The notes: generated by a model from the sequence alone, not told the origin. Positions 32,959 through 46,224 are shown, counted from the first letter of the stretch. The stretch: DNA of 64,000 nt from Volvox africanus (GCA_030268105.1 BSDZ01000103.1:1678501-1742500); one strand, 5' to 3'. Program-made: numbers and translations.

Positions 32959-35889
32959 AACACCGTCAACTATTTCCCTACGATGTCTCCATGATGATGA
33001 ATTCTTAAGGTTGAGAAGCGTGATGATGGATTCTGCGGCCCCGCTAGGGGGAGGGGCGGAAAACGGGAAGGACGAATCGGGGCGATAAAAACCCCGGCTG
33101 CGTGTTTTCCTTCTATAACACGCAGAAGTTTCTTCTTTAGGTTGTCCTGAGGTCCTGTCTCCCATCCCCCAGATAGAGAGGTGGCTGGCGGATGTGAAAA
33201 CAAACCTCTACCCAAAGCATGAAAGATGTTCGGAAATGACACATGAAGAGGGTATTGGCGGAAGAGCTGAACACTTAGGAAGCGCTCGTGTCTTCATGCA
33301 CTCGGTTCGTTATAACGCTGTACAGCGTACGTCGTACCACTACCTTACAAAATGCATGTCTTTTGATGATTGCGAGTCATAATGAATGATGGTGTTAATA
33401 GCACCCTACTCGCATTTGCATCTCGTCCATCTCCATGGCCAACATTACAAGAGACATCTCATCCTATTGGGAGGACGTACGTGTCTTTTTCTTTTCTCTG
33501 TACAGGGCTGCCTTCCTAGCTTCTCCACGGGCTGTCCAAATTGTGTTAGGATTTCAGGCAGCTGGATGTATGCGGACAATTAACGTATGCATGATCTGGA
33601 ACAATATGTACGGCGGCGTAGAAGCCGTACGAGTCGTTCGGACGATGTGCACGTTGAAATGTGACAAAGTTGGTGGAAAACGTAGTACTTCAATACCATT
33701 AAGAAGCAGTTTCGAGTATTCATGGCAACTTTGTATCTGAATCTGACGTTTCACAAATGGGCCTTACTACGCTGTTTGACCAGTAGCAGGGGCGACCCTG
33801 ACCTGTTGTCGTCCTGAGAAAATAATAATCGATTATCCCCTGCTGAATTTTCAAGTCTTTTGCTGTTGCCCTACAATTGTAAGTCCTCACTGCATTGTTG
33901 GTGTACGGAAATGGTACGGTGGGGCTCCGTAGGCCTTGTAGCGTAAAAAAGCAGCCTATACATTTGGTACTGACGATCTGATATATGCGTCTTGTGTAAG
34001 GACATTTAGAAGAGATATACCAAACAGAAATTTCTAAAAATTTAATTTCGACAATAACAGACGGGGTTATTGATGAGGTAACAAGATGGCAAAATCGGCC
34101 ACTTGATAGCGTTTACCCAATATTATATTTGGACTGTATCCATGTTAAGTCCGGGACTTGAAACATCTACGCCTAAAATAATATTTTCCATGGGTTACCC
34201 TCTATGTTAATATTGATATTAATATTCATTAGGCCAACCTTGTAAATACAGGCTCATTGATAACCTCAAGGCCTCAGCTACCGTCCGACCTCCTGCATAA
34301 CTCTGGCTAGTTCCTTTTTCAGCTTCATTATTTCATCATAACCCAGGTACAGACCCAAGCCCAAGATAGAAGAAAGAAGAATGCAAGTAGCATGTAGCGA
34401 AACCGATCACCAAAACTGTCAAAACATTCCGAATAAAGCATTCATTTTGTTGTTTTGAAAAATTATTGTATTAATAGTACAATATTTTCAATATCGGTGC
34501 ATGCGGACGCATCAAGAAAGCATTGAGATGATGGGAATGCATGACCAGAATATAATAGTGTAACAGGACCGCTGGCGTTAGCCGCCATGCATATCACCGG
34601 CCTCAATGGAGATGGACCGTCAAACTTCCCCATCGCCCCTCATTTCCTTGTACGAGGTTGTATGTACGTGTATACTCCCCACCGTTCCCCCGGGGATGTT
34701 CTATCCCTTCCTACAGGGAGGTGGTTTGTCTGTGCGAGGGCGCCCGTCTCGATTATCATCAGAGGCCCAAATGGGGACTCTTCTCATGCACCACCGTTAT
34801 GCACATGTACATTAAAGTCCTGATCCAGAACGACGCAAATCACTTATAAGCAATAGGACGGGATTATAAGGGATTTAAGGGCCAATTTAAGGGCGTCCTC
34901 GTGGCGCGGCGGAAACGGAGCGGAAATTGGCGGGAAGGCGAGGCGTTTGAGTGTCTCCCAATCAAGTGATTCAATTCCTGTTCAGTAAGCAGTTGGGATT
35001 ATAGCAATAATGGAACCATTAGTCTAAGTTGCATTCATACGACAAGCGGAACGCATGGGACACCGGAATGTGGTCAGTTGTGGTATGGTAGCGACGGGAA
35101 GACGAGCAGTCTCCCATTTGGCCAGTCGGTAAGTCCTTCACTGACTGGGGAAACATCCTGCCTTCACTTCACAGCGTTGGTCATGGAAGTGACACAGCAG
35201 GGTGACACTGTCGGTGTTGCCGTGTCAGCTAGCGAGGCGCTGCAATATCTTCGCCGACAACAGTGATCTCACGGTGACGTCCTGAGCACCAGGATCGCAA
35301 TGACTGGATTGACCCACATCAATTCGTATGGTTGTGGTTGCAATTCTGCCGCGAATGCACCTCTCCTCTGGATATATGGAAATCGCAACTTTACGATAAT
35401 TCATGGTGTAATTAGGTTGGGTCCCCGCCAGGCTTTGCCTGAATGGACAGGTCCGTCCCAATTCGAATAAACGACCGATTAACATATACGCATGCAATGA
35501 TTTGAATTATATGGACAAAACGAAACTGAAGGTGGCAAAGGGCACAAAGCCCGGGCCCTCGGCTAAGTAGTTGCCGTCCCGTACAACATTGTTCCAGGCT
35601 TCCAGCGTTCTCGATATCTGTCACTACGGATTCTACATTTACTACATATATTTTTAATCTGATAATCACCCTGCCATGTAAACTTGAAGCAAATGCATCT
35701 TGTGAGGCGGATACGCAAATATCGTCAGAATTGTTATGACTATTTGTTATGTTCTACGCGTACCTATATGTAACAATTTATGTAAGAACGAAATATAATA
35801 TCATAAAGACATCCATGTAAAAGCTAGTCCCAGTCATTATGGCACTTGCGGATACCATCCCCACGACAGCCGTGTAGTTCATACACTAG
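32959..35889. other. Intergenic region with weak coding signals
   Basis: Protein-like frames occur on the plus strand at 33435-33600 (MANITRDISSYWEDV), 34726-34840 (REVVCLCEGARLDYHQRP after a CCTACAG acceptor) and 35060-35266 (ECGQLWYGSDGKTSS to the TGA at 35264). I could not join them in phase, so no gene is called. They may be remnants. Confidence 0.3.
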
Positions 35890-38593
35890 ATGCCTGAGAA
35901 CGAGGTACTCCTCTCAACTATTCGTCGTAGTGACCAGCCGGCCGAAACTTCAGCAGCAGGCCCGGAGCAAATCGTCAACAGCAGGACTAGCCCTGGCGAG
36001 GCAACAGCGTCGCCTGCAGCAGGCGACAATCCTACTTCTTCCTCCTCGTCCGGCACAATAGAGGAGGCCGCGCCCGCAGTGCCGCGACGTCCGTCGATAT
36101 GGCAACTGCCCTTCTGCTCCTGTACGTTAGTCGCCTCGCGTCGGCCAAGGGTACCGTTACCGTTGGGAGCCTTCACGTGCGAATCCATTTGCCCATATAT
36201 CCGTTCCAATCCGTGTGACTGAGCTACATTTAAAACGCAACCGATGCATAAACGATACATACGAAGGGTCACTCACTCCAGCCATCTGCCCAAGGAAGCG
36301 ATGCTCCATGTCAGGGAGTTCAACCCTACAAATGCCTTCTTCTGCCTATAATGCGTAATTATTTACGCATCCGTTATCTTCTGAGTTCTGTTGTTTTGGA
36401 TTTGGGATAGATTGCATCCCATTCGCACTGCGTAATTTCATCCGATTACCAGATCCATGCCGCCCCATACACCCGTCTTTACCTTGATTTCCCCTTCTCC
36501 TTCCCCTTCCCCTTCCCCTTCCCCCGCCTGCAGCTGACACTTCTTGGCTCCATGTCACAAACAGCATCGTCTACTTCATCACGTTTTGCATCAATGTGCT
36601 CACGAACTCCGGTGCGGTCTGGCGGAGCGTACGAGCAGTTGACAAACAGTACGGCCCCATCCTCACTCCGGCCGGGTGAGAACGACGTAGAAGCTTATAC
36701 AAACCCGAGCTGAGGCTACATGCGGCCTGTCCGCGTCTTTTTCTGTCGTACATTTACCAATTGTACCTTGTACGATGTACTGCAGGTGGTCGTACTACAT
36801 TAGGGATCTGACGCTGTTTCTATGGGGCTTAGCGGTCGCTTGCCAGAACCTCGCGGAGCACAAGGGCTGGAAGAATGGCCTCATGGCTTGCATAGGTGGG
36901 GGTGACGATGAGGGGGATGAGGAAGGGGTAAGACTCACTTTTTTAGGGGAGAGGATGATGGAGATTTGGGAGGGGCACCCCTAACCTTTGTTATTTCTCT
37001 TTCAATCAGGGATCTGAAACCCCAAATCCAAATTTACGGCACTAACCTACCCACACGATTCCCCTCCCCCACGTTCGGCCGGCTTGGCTACGGCTAATAT
37101 AATTTTAGCAATATCCATTTTAATTTTCAAACACCTCAATCTCCATCTTAACAACTAAACTAAACCACGAAGAAATTCTGAACTAGCCTTAATGCAAAAG
37201 AGTACGGCATCCGTCCCGGACCCCGGACCCGCCTATCCCCCTGCCTTCAGGCCACTCTTGGCAGGTGCTGTGGTACTCTGACAGCATCTGGCTGCTACTC
37301 CACGTGGTGGCATCTCCCGCGGGCCTTACACTGGCCCCGCTGTTCTCTTTGGCGGCTGTTCTGTGCGCAGTTGCCGTACAGACTAGGGTTGCGATGCTGA
37401 TTCCCCGACTTCAGGCGGAGCTGCAAGCTGGGGGGTTCGAGGGTGAGGTGTACGGCACATGGAGGGGAAGGAGGAAGGGAGACGGGGAGGAGAAGCTTCT
37501 TAAAACCCTGGAATGGAAGCACCACAAGATAGTGAGCCCCACAATTAGCAATCACCGTGTGGTGCTTGAGCCCCGGGCGCTAACGATAAGTTGTTATCTC
37601 GCGGCTATTCGGAGGCTGGGGGGAGGGGAGGGGAGGGTATAGGGGGGCTATACAGGGGGGGAGGGAGGGGTATACGAGGGAAAAGTACGGGATGAATCAT
37701 AAGTTAGCATGCCTCGTCTCTACTATGTTGACGTCGTCTTGAGATACCCCTCCTCCCATTCTCCCTCTCTCCCCCTCTCAACCCCCCCCCCACACACACA
37801 CGTCCCCATCTCCTTTCTCTCCTCCCTTCGCCGCCACGTGTGTCCCTCTTGCCACCACTGCCAGGTGTCCCCGCCCTGGGCTACCTGTTGTACATGTACC
37901 CCACCTCCCTGGCGTCGGGATGGCTGCTGGTGCAGTACTGCCACAGCACGACTCTGGCCTTCCAGGTCGTGACGGGATCTCAACAGGTCAGTCAGTCAGT
38001 GGGGGAACGGAATCCGTGTGTATTCCCATCGTGTCGTTTGTAATGCTGAAAGAATGAATTCATAAGAGTGCAGGTTAGTAACCCTAACAAGATGCATATG
38101 CAAGTCTGCTTAGCTTGCCTTTCAAGCATCTCCCAAGTCCCAACAACCCCCTCCACGTCATCCCCTGATTTCCCATCCACACACCCGACCCCCTGCACCT
38201 ACTCCCTCCTCTTCCTCACTCCCCTCCACATCCCGCCTGTGCCCCGCACCCACACCGCCCCAACAGGTCAGCCTTACCGTTGGATGTGTTTTGTTGGTCT
38301 TCTCCACTGCCGTTGCCCTGCTGGTGCTTGTACGACTTCGCGATATCATATTCGGCGTAGCGTTCACCTGGGGCTGCGTGGCGGTGTGGGTGGCGGGTTT
38401 TACCGTACAAGACGAGTACCGCCCTGATCAGCTGGTGGCATTCTTTTGTGCCCTGGTGTCGGGTTTGCTGACGTACTGCGTGGCGGCGGGGCCGCAGGTA
38501 GCGGTTTTGGGGGTGACCGCGGTAGGGGGCGGCGGGGGAGGTGTCGGGGTAGGGGGCGGAGGCGGAGGCAGAGGCGGCGGACTGCACTCTTGA
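35890..38593 (+). CDS. Multi-pass membrane protein, 6 exons, 380 aa
   Basis: Exons 35890-36121, 36534-36675, 36786-36927, 37265-37442, 37865-37986, 38267-38593 total 1143 b with all phases consistent and a TGA at 38591. The N-terminus (residues 1-77) is polar, rich in Ser/Pro/Ala, and probably cytosolic. Hydrophobic segments follow in each later exon: SIVYFITFCINVLT, LTLFLWGLAVACQNL, IWLLLHVVASPAGLTLAPLF, ALGYLLYMYPTSLASGWLL, GCVLLVFSTAVALLVLV, IIFGVAFTWGCVAVWVAGF, LVAFFCALVSGLLTYCVAAG. That makes about seven membrane spans. A GGGDDEGDEEG loop sits at the 36927 junction and would vanish if an earlier donor were used, but the next exon's phase then fails. The C-terminus is a Gly-rich tail. No transporter signature is recognised. 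The topology suits a lineage-specific seven-spanner, and the function is unknown. Confidence 0.78.
36485..36526. repeat. Pyrimidine tract (TTCCCC)n before exon 2
   Basis: About seven CCCCTT-type units directly ahead of the CCTGCAG acceptor at 36533. It doubles as the polypyrimidine tract. Confidence 0.75.
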
Positions 38594-41500
38594 GGCGGGA
38601 TTCGAGGAGGGAGGGAGGGTCAGTGGGGTGGAAGGAAGGGGAGGGGGAGGAGGGAAGGGGCAGCGACCTGGTAGGCCAACTTCGTTCCGACGGCGTCCAA
38701 ATCTTTCCTTGTCTGGTCTTCGCTTCCTCTAAACCTCCTACCTCCTGTCAAATACATCTAGTTCGTCTCTTGAACCTACGCAATTCGGGAGGAGAGAAAA
38801 AAGAGAAGGGGAAGGGGAAGGCATGGGCGCAAACTCAATATATACACACATACACACGCCTTGTCTGCGCGCAGGCCTTGTCGCCTTGCCGCCTTGTCCC
38901 GAGAGGGCGAGTGATGATGTGGTTTTGCCTAACCTTTACGTCTGTGTCTGGCACGTACGAATGTTTGTACGGCACGCAGTGATGTCACACTGAAGCTACC
39001 GTGAGTATTACCGGCTGTGCTGGAGGTGATGTAAAGATGCACAGCTCGCTGTTCCGGTATCTGTTGTCCCTGCTGTTGGTCAACTGGGTGACCGGTCGGG
39101 GGGGAAGGGGAAAGCTGCTCTAGTACGAACGCTGCCACGTGTACAAAGTGTGACAAGCTTAGGGGGAAGAGGGGAGGGTTTTGATGCGCCTTTAATCCTT
39201 GCCTGCCATTTAGCGGCGCGGGGGTTAATCGCAACTATACGTGTGTATGGGTTTTAGGGTTTGCGTGTGTGTGTGTGTGTGTATTTGTATGTTCTAGGGA
39301 TGCCAAAAACACAGGAAGCATGAAGGCCCCCTTCCCCCTTGGCGCCCCGGGAGGAGGGGGGAGGAAGGAAAGGGAGAAACCCCCCAAGGTGACGTGCAGC
39401 CGGTCCACGAAGGTCCACTCACAACGAATGATAAAACAAATCATATTCGGAGGATTTTATCGCGTGTGTGGTTTTGGTGGAGGAAGGGGCGGCTACGTAC
39501 CGAGCCCTATTAAATGAGCGTGTGTGTATGCGTATAAGAGAGCCTTATTTCATTACTCCCTTCTTCCCTGGTGCGTCGGTCGCTGGATGACCCATGGGTC
39601 GTCGCCAGTAAATAACCTCCTTCCTAGGCAGGGGACAATAGGGCCAGTCTCAGCGCCTGCGTTGACTCCCAGGTACATCATTTCCCGGGTCTCATACGCG
39701 TGGGTGTGGATGGAGAGATGGAAGGAGGGGGGGATGGGGGGATCTATGCATGCGTGTCTCACGAGGGAGACGGAAAGAAGTCGGGGAGTACCTCCTAGAC
39801 GTCCGGAATCATCTGACAGGCAATAGGCAAGAACCCTAGAGAGGTGGTGCTGTGTGTCCTCCTTCGTGACCCCCCCTCCTCGACAATAATCCCCATAGCC
39901 ATCTCCGGTCTCAATACAAATCACGAAACACACACGTTTCAAAATCTGACTGACTCCGCCTCCCCTCCACTTCTCACACCCAGTTGTACCGCGGTTATTT
40001 GTTGGTGGTGTGTGTGCTTCCCGTCATCCGCAACCCCGTACCAGATCTCTCGTCTACATCCCATCCCTCCTACCCCCCATCACCTAGGGGTGCAAGGGGG
40101 GTGGGGGATGATGATCGTGATTAAGGTTATTGCGATTATGTTGCTATTGTGTGGCGGTGATGATCAGGGGAGCTGAGATTTACAATTTTGCCGTACGGGA
40201 GATCTGTACGGATGAAACTGTTTAAGACGGTACTTCCTCATCATGAGGGCGCCGACCGCGTTTCGAAATGTTATGGTGATGTCGTTTTTGCCGTCTTCCC
40301 CGGTGGGCTGTCTGTGCGTGTTTGTGTGTGTAAATGCTCGTACGTATGTTGGTATAAGCCTGTGAGTGTGTACTTGCATTTTTGCACTGACGGGGATATG
40401 CACGGAGATTTGCGAACAATCTCTGTGTCATCGTCCATCCATTACGTGGATAATACTAAAGGCGAAACATTTGAGCGGAATATAACAGAATGATGAGGGA
40501 GCGATTGAAAAGTCATCGAAAAGTTCCGTATGACGGTTAACTTCAATGAGCGACTTCTGACGAAGTGCGAACTAAGGCGTAACATTAAATAGAAATATGG
40601 GAAGATAAAAGAACTTCAAAGATTAAATAATAGCTAATAAGTAATAATAACTCTAGGACTAGAAACCGAAACCGAATTTTCGGCGACGACTTAGCAACCG
40701 TAACTCCCTGACACGACCCGGCCCGACCGGACACTGTTAGTAACGGCTCACGTCGCCACTCCAGGGATACGACGTACACTGCGGAACAACCCTAACAGAA
40801 TTCGTTGTAGCCCCCTCTGAGAGCCAGGTTATAAAAGGATACCCTGGAGGGGACTTGGGCAGACACAGCCATACGAATCACCACCTTGGACCAGACTCTG
40901 TCCCAAAAGCCTTTGCGTGGCGGGTCGTACCCGTCAAGACTTTGCACCTTGCAACTGTAAGAGGTGGGAAGATGTATGATAGGGGGAAGGGGAGGGTAGA
41001 ACCCTTCGCTCTGCCGTACAAGCTCGTGTGCGGGTCTGTACCCCCTCGCACGCGCGCGTGTCCACTGGGCATTGCTTTTTTTGAAACTTTCCGGTTAAGC
41101 CCTGTTAAACTAAAACTGGGCCTTGTGTTGCTGTCCCTGGAAGGTCGCGCTTCACACGGCCAGAACTCCCGGGGGCCCCTGCAGTGGCCATGTGGGCCAC
41201 TTGAGCGGCCATTTCCGCAAAAAGCCTGAAATTTCCGGGTGCCGTCCAGGTTGAGGTTCCATGTCAAGCACCCTTTCTGTTAGGCGAACTCCGCATGCCA
41301 ATGTTGCTTCAATGTTGAGCTGGGCTGACGGACGGCCTTTGCACCTTCCAAATCCCCTTTCAATATCTCCTGTGTCCCTGACTCCTTTATCAAAAAAAGG
41401 GGAGTAAAGGAGCAGTTGCGATTGGAGGGCAGCTTGGGGTGCGGGACAACAGGCAATGACCCGGCAATGTTTAAGCAGACAGTAAGAGAGGATTCTCCGA

Positions 41501-42396
41501 GGCCAGAGAGCAGAGAAGAGCAAAGCAGCTGGAAGGGGCTTGCTTGAAGGCACGGACGCCAGCCGTATTACAGACGGCTTGCGCACTAACTGTGTTTGCG
41601 TGCATGTGTTTGTGTGTTTATTGACAATGGCCGTACTGCAGATTGTCTGTTAGATCCGATTTCATTCCTGCGGCAAGTGGATCTCTTGGGACTACGCGAA
41701 TAGGTAGCAATCGTATTAGCTGAGGCGGCGCGCAAAAGAGAGGGATTGCGGGATGAGTCTATTCTTCCCGGTGGTGGAGGAGCCGGGGCCACATCATGAG
41801 TAGTGATTGCGAGGTCGGGGGCTCGCCAGAATGGTTATGGTTTCGTGTCGCTAGATATTGCAGCTTCTGTCCCACGTGTGCATGTGTTGCGAGAGGGGGC
41901 ACTTCTATTATTCACGCCGGGATGGGGAACAAGCGGGATCCTGCGGGATGAGAATAATACATGTCGTACACGTGGCTATTTGCATCGATTTATATAGTAT
42001 AATATATAGCATTCCAAAGCATCCCGTCACACGCCTGTAGGGCTCCGATACAACCGTCAATTGATATCGTAGGATGGGAGTCTACCAACGATTGGCCCAA
42101 AAGCAACAACACCTGCATGATCACGGCACCATCCATGTTAGCGCATCATGTTCGTACACTGTACAATGTACCAGCTTGAGGTCCAGAGGCACGAGTTGTA
42201 GGGCCCAGCTGGCGGTATACAGGTGCACTTAGACGCTCAGACACCGCCCGCATCGTTTACCCTGCACGGGTTCTGAGTCGCAGATGCCGTAGCGACGACA
42301 GCAACAGCAGCTGGTCGGCTGAGCGGGAATGCGTCCCCTCCATGCAGCCTTCACGTCAGTGCCCCACCTGCAGCACCTTGAGCAGCTCCTTCTTGT
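38594..42396. other. Intergenic region, no confident gene
   Basis: 3.8 kb with only unsupported frames. The stretch 40850-41590 has higher GC and open frames on both strands but no splice or family signal; it could be a decayed mobile element. CT- and GT-rich simple sequence is scattered at 37740-37800 and 39260-39285. Confidence 0.4.
39030..39034 (+). terminator. Possible TGTAA polyadenylation signal
   Basis: TGTAA 437 b past the membrane-protein stop. It is the first plus-strand TGTAA I noticed; assignment is weak. Confidence 0.2.
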
Positions 42397-43524
42397 TTAC
42401 TTGCCCATTGCATTGCGGGGCAGCGCTGATACCCATTGCCAGCGTTTGGTAATCTGAAACCCGAGTCCGAGAACGATATCAAGTCAAATGCACGAATCCG
42501 TTGGTGTGGCGGGGGTTGCAAGGTGAGGGATTAGGTTGTTGGCACGTACATAATCGAAATAAGCAGATGGACCGGGGTTTGTTTGTCTGTGGCTGCAATG
42601 GTCGCTATATTTGAGGGACCCTTCACTGATCCCGTCAACAATGGAGCAAGGTTTCCATTCTGACCTGGCATGGCGCCATTCGATCCCGACAGAAGCGCTG
42701 CAGCCCCCCGACCTCCGGCCGAGCCGCTAGCCCCACCCGCGCCGTTTGCGGCTTTGCCGCCACAAGCACCGTGACCACCTCCCCGAACGTCTCATCCGGG
42801 ACACCCAGCACTGCCACCTCCGCGATGCCGGGATGCTCCAGAACCACGCTCTCAATCTGTACGACATCAATACAAAAGCAGATAGTTGATGAGTATTGAT
42901 TGAAAGTGGGACCCAATAGGCGTCTTTGAGTAAGTTTACTTCTGGATCAAGGTCAATATAATGGTTCAAGACTGCTTGCTTACCAGCCACACGACCTCTC
43001 CATCTCCGTACCCCCCTAACGGATACGCCCTCCCCCAGTCGTCCCTTCTTGACTTAACCCTCCCACCACCTGCAATGCAGTCGCGATTACCAGGTCGGCA
43101 CCAGATCGCATGAACGTCGGGCACCACACTCGAACCCGCACCACCACCTTTATCATAACTACGCGCTTTGGGGACCGAAGCGAGGAGGGCTGAGAGATTT
43201 ATAAGCTGCGGAACCGCATCCCCGGATCGTGTGCACTGCCCACACCCGCCTTGTGAACACAAGCCGCACCCCTCCCCCCTCCCTCCCCCTTCCCGCCCTC
43301 GTCCCTCCCCTCCCCCCGGGATGTCGTCTCCCGGACGTGCCCTCCCACCGGTCAGAAAGAAGCCGTCTGCATCGAAGGCCTCAGAGGTGGCGGCCGGGCG
43401 GCCCCAGTACTCGGAAAACACGTTGGGCCCGCGCACCAGCAGCTGGCCATCCGGAGCGATGCGTGCCTCCACTCCAGGGAGGGGTGTGCCAACTGAGCCC
43501 GGCCGCCTCTCACCCTGGGTTAGA

Positions 43525-43590
43525 AGTGCCCGGTGTGTTTGTGTGTTGTGTGTTTGTGTTTGTTGTGTGTTTGTGTTTGTTGTGTGTGGG
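43525..43590. repeat. (TGTGTTTG)n microsatellite
   Basis: GT/TTTG array just upstream (gene sense) of the exon at 43349-43514. Confidence 0.85.
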
Positions 43591-43936
43591 ATAGGGGGTT
43601 ACATCACCCGTGGCCACTAACCTGGCAGTCCCTACCTTCCCCGGTATTTCGGGGCACCCTCATCCGGTCTCCCATGCCGACTTCTCCAAAATCAGTGCTT
43701 TTCCCTGGTTCAGCACCCACCACCGGCATCCAGCGGAATCTGCCGAATCAACTAAGGCGTCAACTCCGCTCCTGGTCAGCTCGCAGGTCACTACAATTGG
43801 GTCGTCACCGTCCATCGACAAGGGGGCACCCTGCCCTCAACTTAAGGTCTTTGGCCCGCTCTCGGTCGGGGTAAAACCTGGTACTCCAGGGGCATATTAG
43901 TCGTGCCATAACAGTCGTGCCTGAACGCATTGTTTG

Positions 43937-44104
43937 TGAATTGCGTGTGTATTGTGTGTTTGTGTGTTTGTGTGTTTGTGTTTTTATGTGTTTGTGTGTT
44001 TGTGTGTGTGTGTTTGTGTTTGTGTTTGTGTGTGTGTTTTTGTGTTTGTGTTTGTGTTTGTGTGTGTGTTTGTGTGTTTGTGTGTTTGTCTTTGTGTATT
44101 GTGT
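43937..44104. repeat. (TGTGTTTG)n microsatellite
   Basis: Long GT/TTTG array in the 43515-44398 intron, followed by a CT run to about 44115. Open frames over it (CVCVFV, KHTHTNTQ) are artefacts. Confidence 0.9.
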
Positions 44105-45452
44105 CTCTCTCTCTCACATACGGTGAGAGAGAGAGGGCGCGGGCCAGAAGAATCCCTAGGGCAGCTTATTTCCCTTAGGAATGCGGGGTAAGCAAGGGGT
44201 GCAGGCAAGCAGGCAGGCAGACAGGCAGAAAACTGTTGTTGTACCAAAATACGGGAGGGATACGACAGGAAGAAGAATGTACTAACACAATGCGTGTTTT
44301 GGGTTCTGGCGGATAGTGCTGTGGCAGGCGAATGGAGTTGAGTTTCGAAAAATTCATCGGCCGCCGAAGAAACAAAACGATGGACTGTGATGTCTTACCT
44401 TGTACGGATTGGACAGCGCCATGCCGATTTCTGTCATGCCGTACCTCTCCAAGAGCAAGTCCCCGCTCAGCTCCCGCCACCTATACTTTCAAATGCGCAG
44501 GCGTGGGCCAACGGCGCGCGAACACGAACCGGTGCGACCAGGACTCAGTCCAGGGCTTGGCGGGCGAGGTAGACGTGAGGGGAGACAAGTAAAGACAGCT
44601 TACGTGGACAAGCTAAAAGCACACAAACACATACACACACATTCGGCCCTGATGCACGTGTCTAAGCACTGGTCAAGAAACCTTGGCCCCTTGCCATCTG
44701 CAGCCAGCGCTCCCCTCCTCCTTTCCCCGTCTGTTTGTTTGACCTGTTCTGTGTGGGGAGAGGACACGCGGACGAGCTGCTCACGGTGAGCCTAAGTGCA
44801 GCTGCCGCACCCCTCATGGCGGCGGCCCTCTCTGGGGATACCGCCGCTTGGGTGTCGTAGTGGGACAGCAGGTAGGAGTATATGGTGGGCACACCCATGA
44901 AGACGGAGATGTCGCCAGACTGGAGGGCGTGGAGAGGGCAGGAGGAAGGGGGAAAAGGGGTAAGAGGGGTGAGAGGGGACAAAACACGTTTCCCAAAGGA
45001 CCAGGGGATATACGGGGGGGCTGGGAGGGGAGGGATAGGGGCGACAAATGCTAAGGATGATAAGGATAGGCCCCTCCGCCACGCCACATCACGCCACGCT
45101 CCGGGCTCGATTGTGTGTGTGTGTGTATGTGTGTGTGTGTGTGCGTGTGTTACAAATACCCGAAGAGGGTGGGATGGGAGGGGTAATAGGCTTCGGCACG
45201 TCGGACATGAAATTGGCAATGTCGCAGACCCAAACAGAGATAGGGTAAAGCACGATGAAACACGCGGCGGAAACACACCTGAATCCGTTGCCAAACTGCC
45301 GCCGGCGCGAACTTGGGCAGGAACTCCACCGATGCGCCCAGCGCAGACGGGCAGTACAGTGCGTTGACGATGCCGTGGATATGATGGAGGGGCAGGCAGT
45401 GCAGCAGCCGGTCGGAGGGCCGCCAGCGCCACGCGGACGCGAGGGTGTAGAC

Positions 45453-46142
45453 CTACGCGTGCAGCCTCCTGCGCGGCCAGCCGGGGTGAGCACGCCAGGG
45501 TGAGGCGGGTGAGCGGGGTAAGCACGCCAGGGCAGAGCGGGCGGACAGGCGCAGGGAGAAGGTGGCAGTTGGGCTGCAGGTGGGACCGAAGCTGCAGTGC
45601 ACATGCGGGTTCGTGCTGTCGTTTTGTGTTGTTTGCTGAGGCCTTGTTGATTCGTCCACGTGACGCTAAGCCTCACCACAACCCGCTTGGTGCAATCCAA
45701 CAATTCCAAGACGGTGCTGGTGGGTAGCGGTAACAGTGTCGTCAGTGTCGTCAGTGTCGTCATTGTCGTCGGTGTCGTCAGTGTCGTCAGTCATCACCCA
45801 AGACCGCTTATCACAAGGGCAGCAGGTATTGGTGCCATAAGAGAACACACAGGTACACCCCATGACACCCTATTGGTGAACTCTTAACCGATCTCAGATG
45901 CCCCGGCCATGGCCTGCGACCTACCATCTCATCAGTGCAGGCTCCGTCTCCCCTCAAGCGTCCCACCCCCACCTGTGAGTGTGCAGCACGCCCTTCAGTT
46001 TCCTGTGGTACCACTCGTGTAAATGATGAGTGCCCCCGAAGTGCTGCTGGCACTCAGGTCCCTCAGGTCCGCTGCAACAGCTTCCACCGCCGCTTATGTT
46101 TCCTCTGAATCTCCAACACAGCTACTGCTGCCATCACTGCTG
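45453..46142. other. Region between truncated synthetase and inverted repeat
   Basis: No exon with synthetase motifs is found here on the minus strand. A piece RLAAQEAAR just ahead of the exon at 45452 resembles the family's residues before QV..L..AW but is out of frame with it. Confidence 0.4.
45733..45795. repeat. GTCGTCAGT tandem repeat
   Basis: Seven near-perfect 9-b units in the region where the missing 5' part of the acyl-CoA synthetase would be expected. Confidence 0.85.
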
Positions 46143-46224
46143 CGGGTGCTACTGCATGATATAGGCCCCATGCATGTAGAACTTTATACGATGTTTCCAA
46201 GGAACTATTAATATGCTGTCTCAC

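Larger units (their letters stand above)
42397..45452 (-). pseudogene. Malonyl-CoA synthetase-like (ACSF3/AAE13 family), 5'-truncated and frameshifted
   Basis: Exons 5'->3': 45452-45279, 44919-44744, 44480-44399, 43514-43349, 43069-42984, 42856-42665, 42453-42397. Phases agree throughout. Motifs in family order: LPLHHIHGIVNALYCP; VFMGVPTIYSYLLSHY; LLLERYGMTEIGMALSNPY (A5); [55 protein letters not shown]. Intact relatives activate malonate to malonyl-CoA with ATP. Three defects: (1) no N-terminal half and no Thr/Ser/Gly-rich AMP-binding A3 motif is found upstream before the inverted repeat at 46143; (2) the A8 hinge exon (42984-43069) keeps only GR and GGY; (3) after ALPRNAMGK the frame hits TAA at 42397, while one missing base would continue as VNKKELLKVL. 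A sequencing error could explain (3) alone, but not (1) and (2). Confidence 0.78.

Noticed and set aside
32562..33165. Overlapping ORFs on both strands at the Gly-rich exon
   Set aside because: GC-rich GGN repeats keep several frames open by composition; only the GGAGG frame joins the upstream exons in phase.
40855..41586. Opposed ORFs of 124-144 aa
   Set aside because: No motif, splice or codon support; considered a possible old element but left unassigned.
43842..44247. ORFs made of CVCVF or THTNTQ repeats
   Set aside because: Translations of a TGTGTTTG microsatellite in an intron.
44662..45525. 287-aa minus-strand ORF
   Set aside because: It reads through a 359-b intron full of (CA)n and CT-rich sequence and matches the synthetase only in the part that is the 44744-44919 exon.
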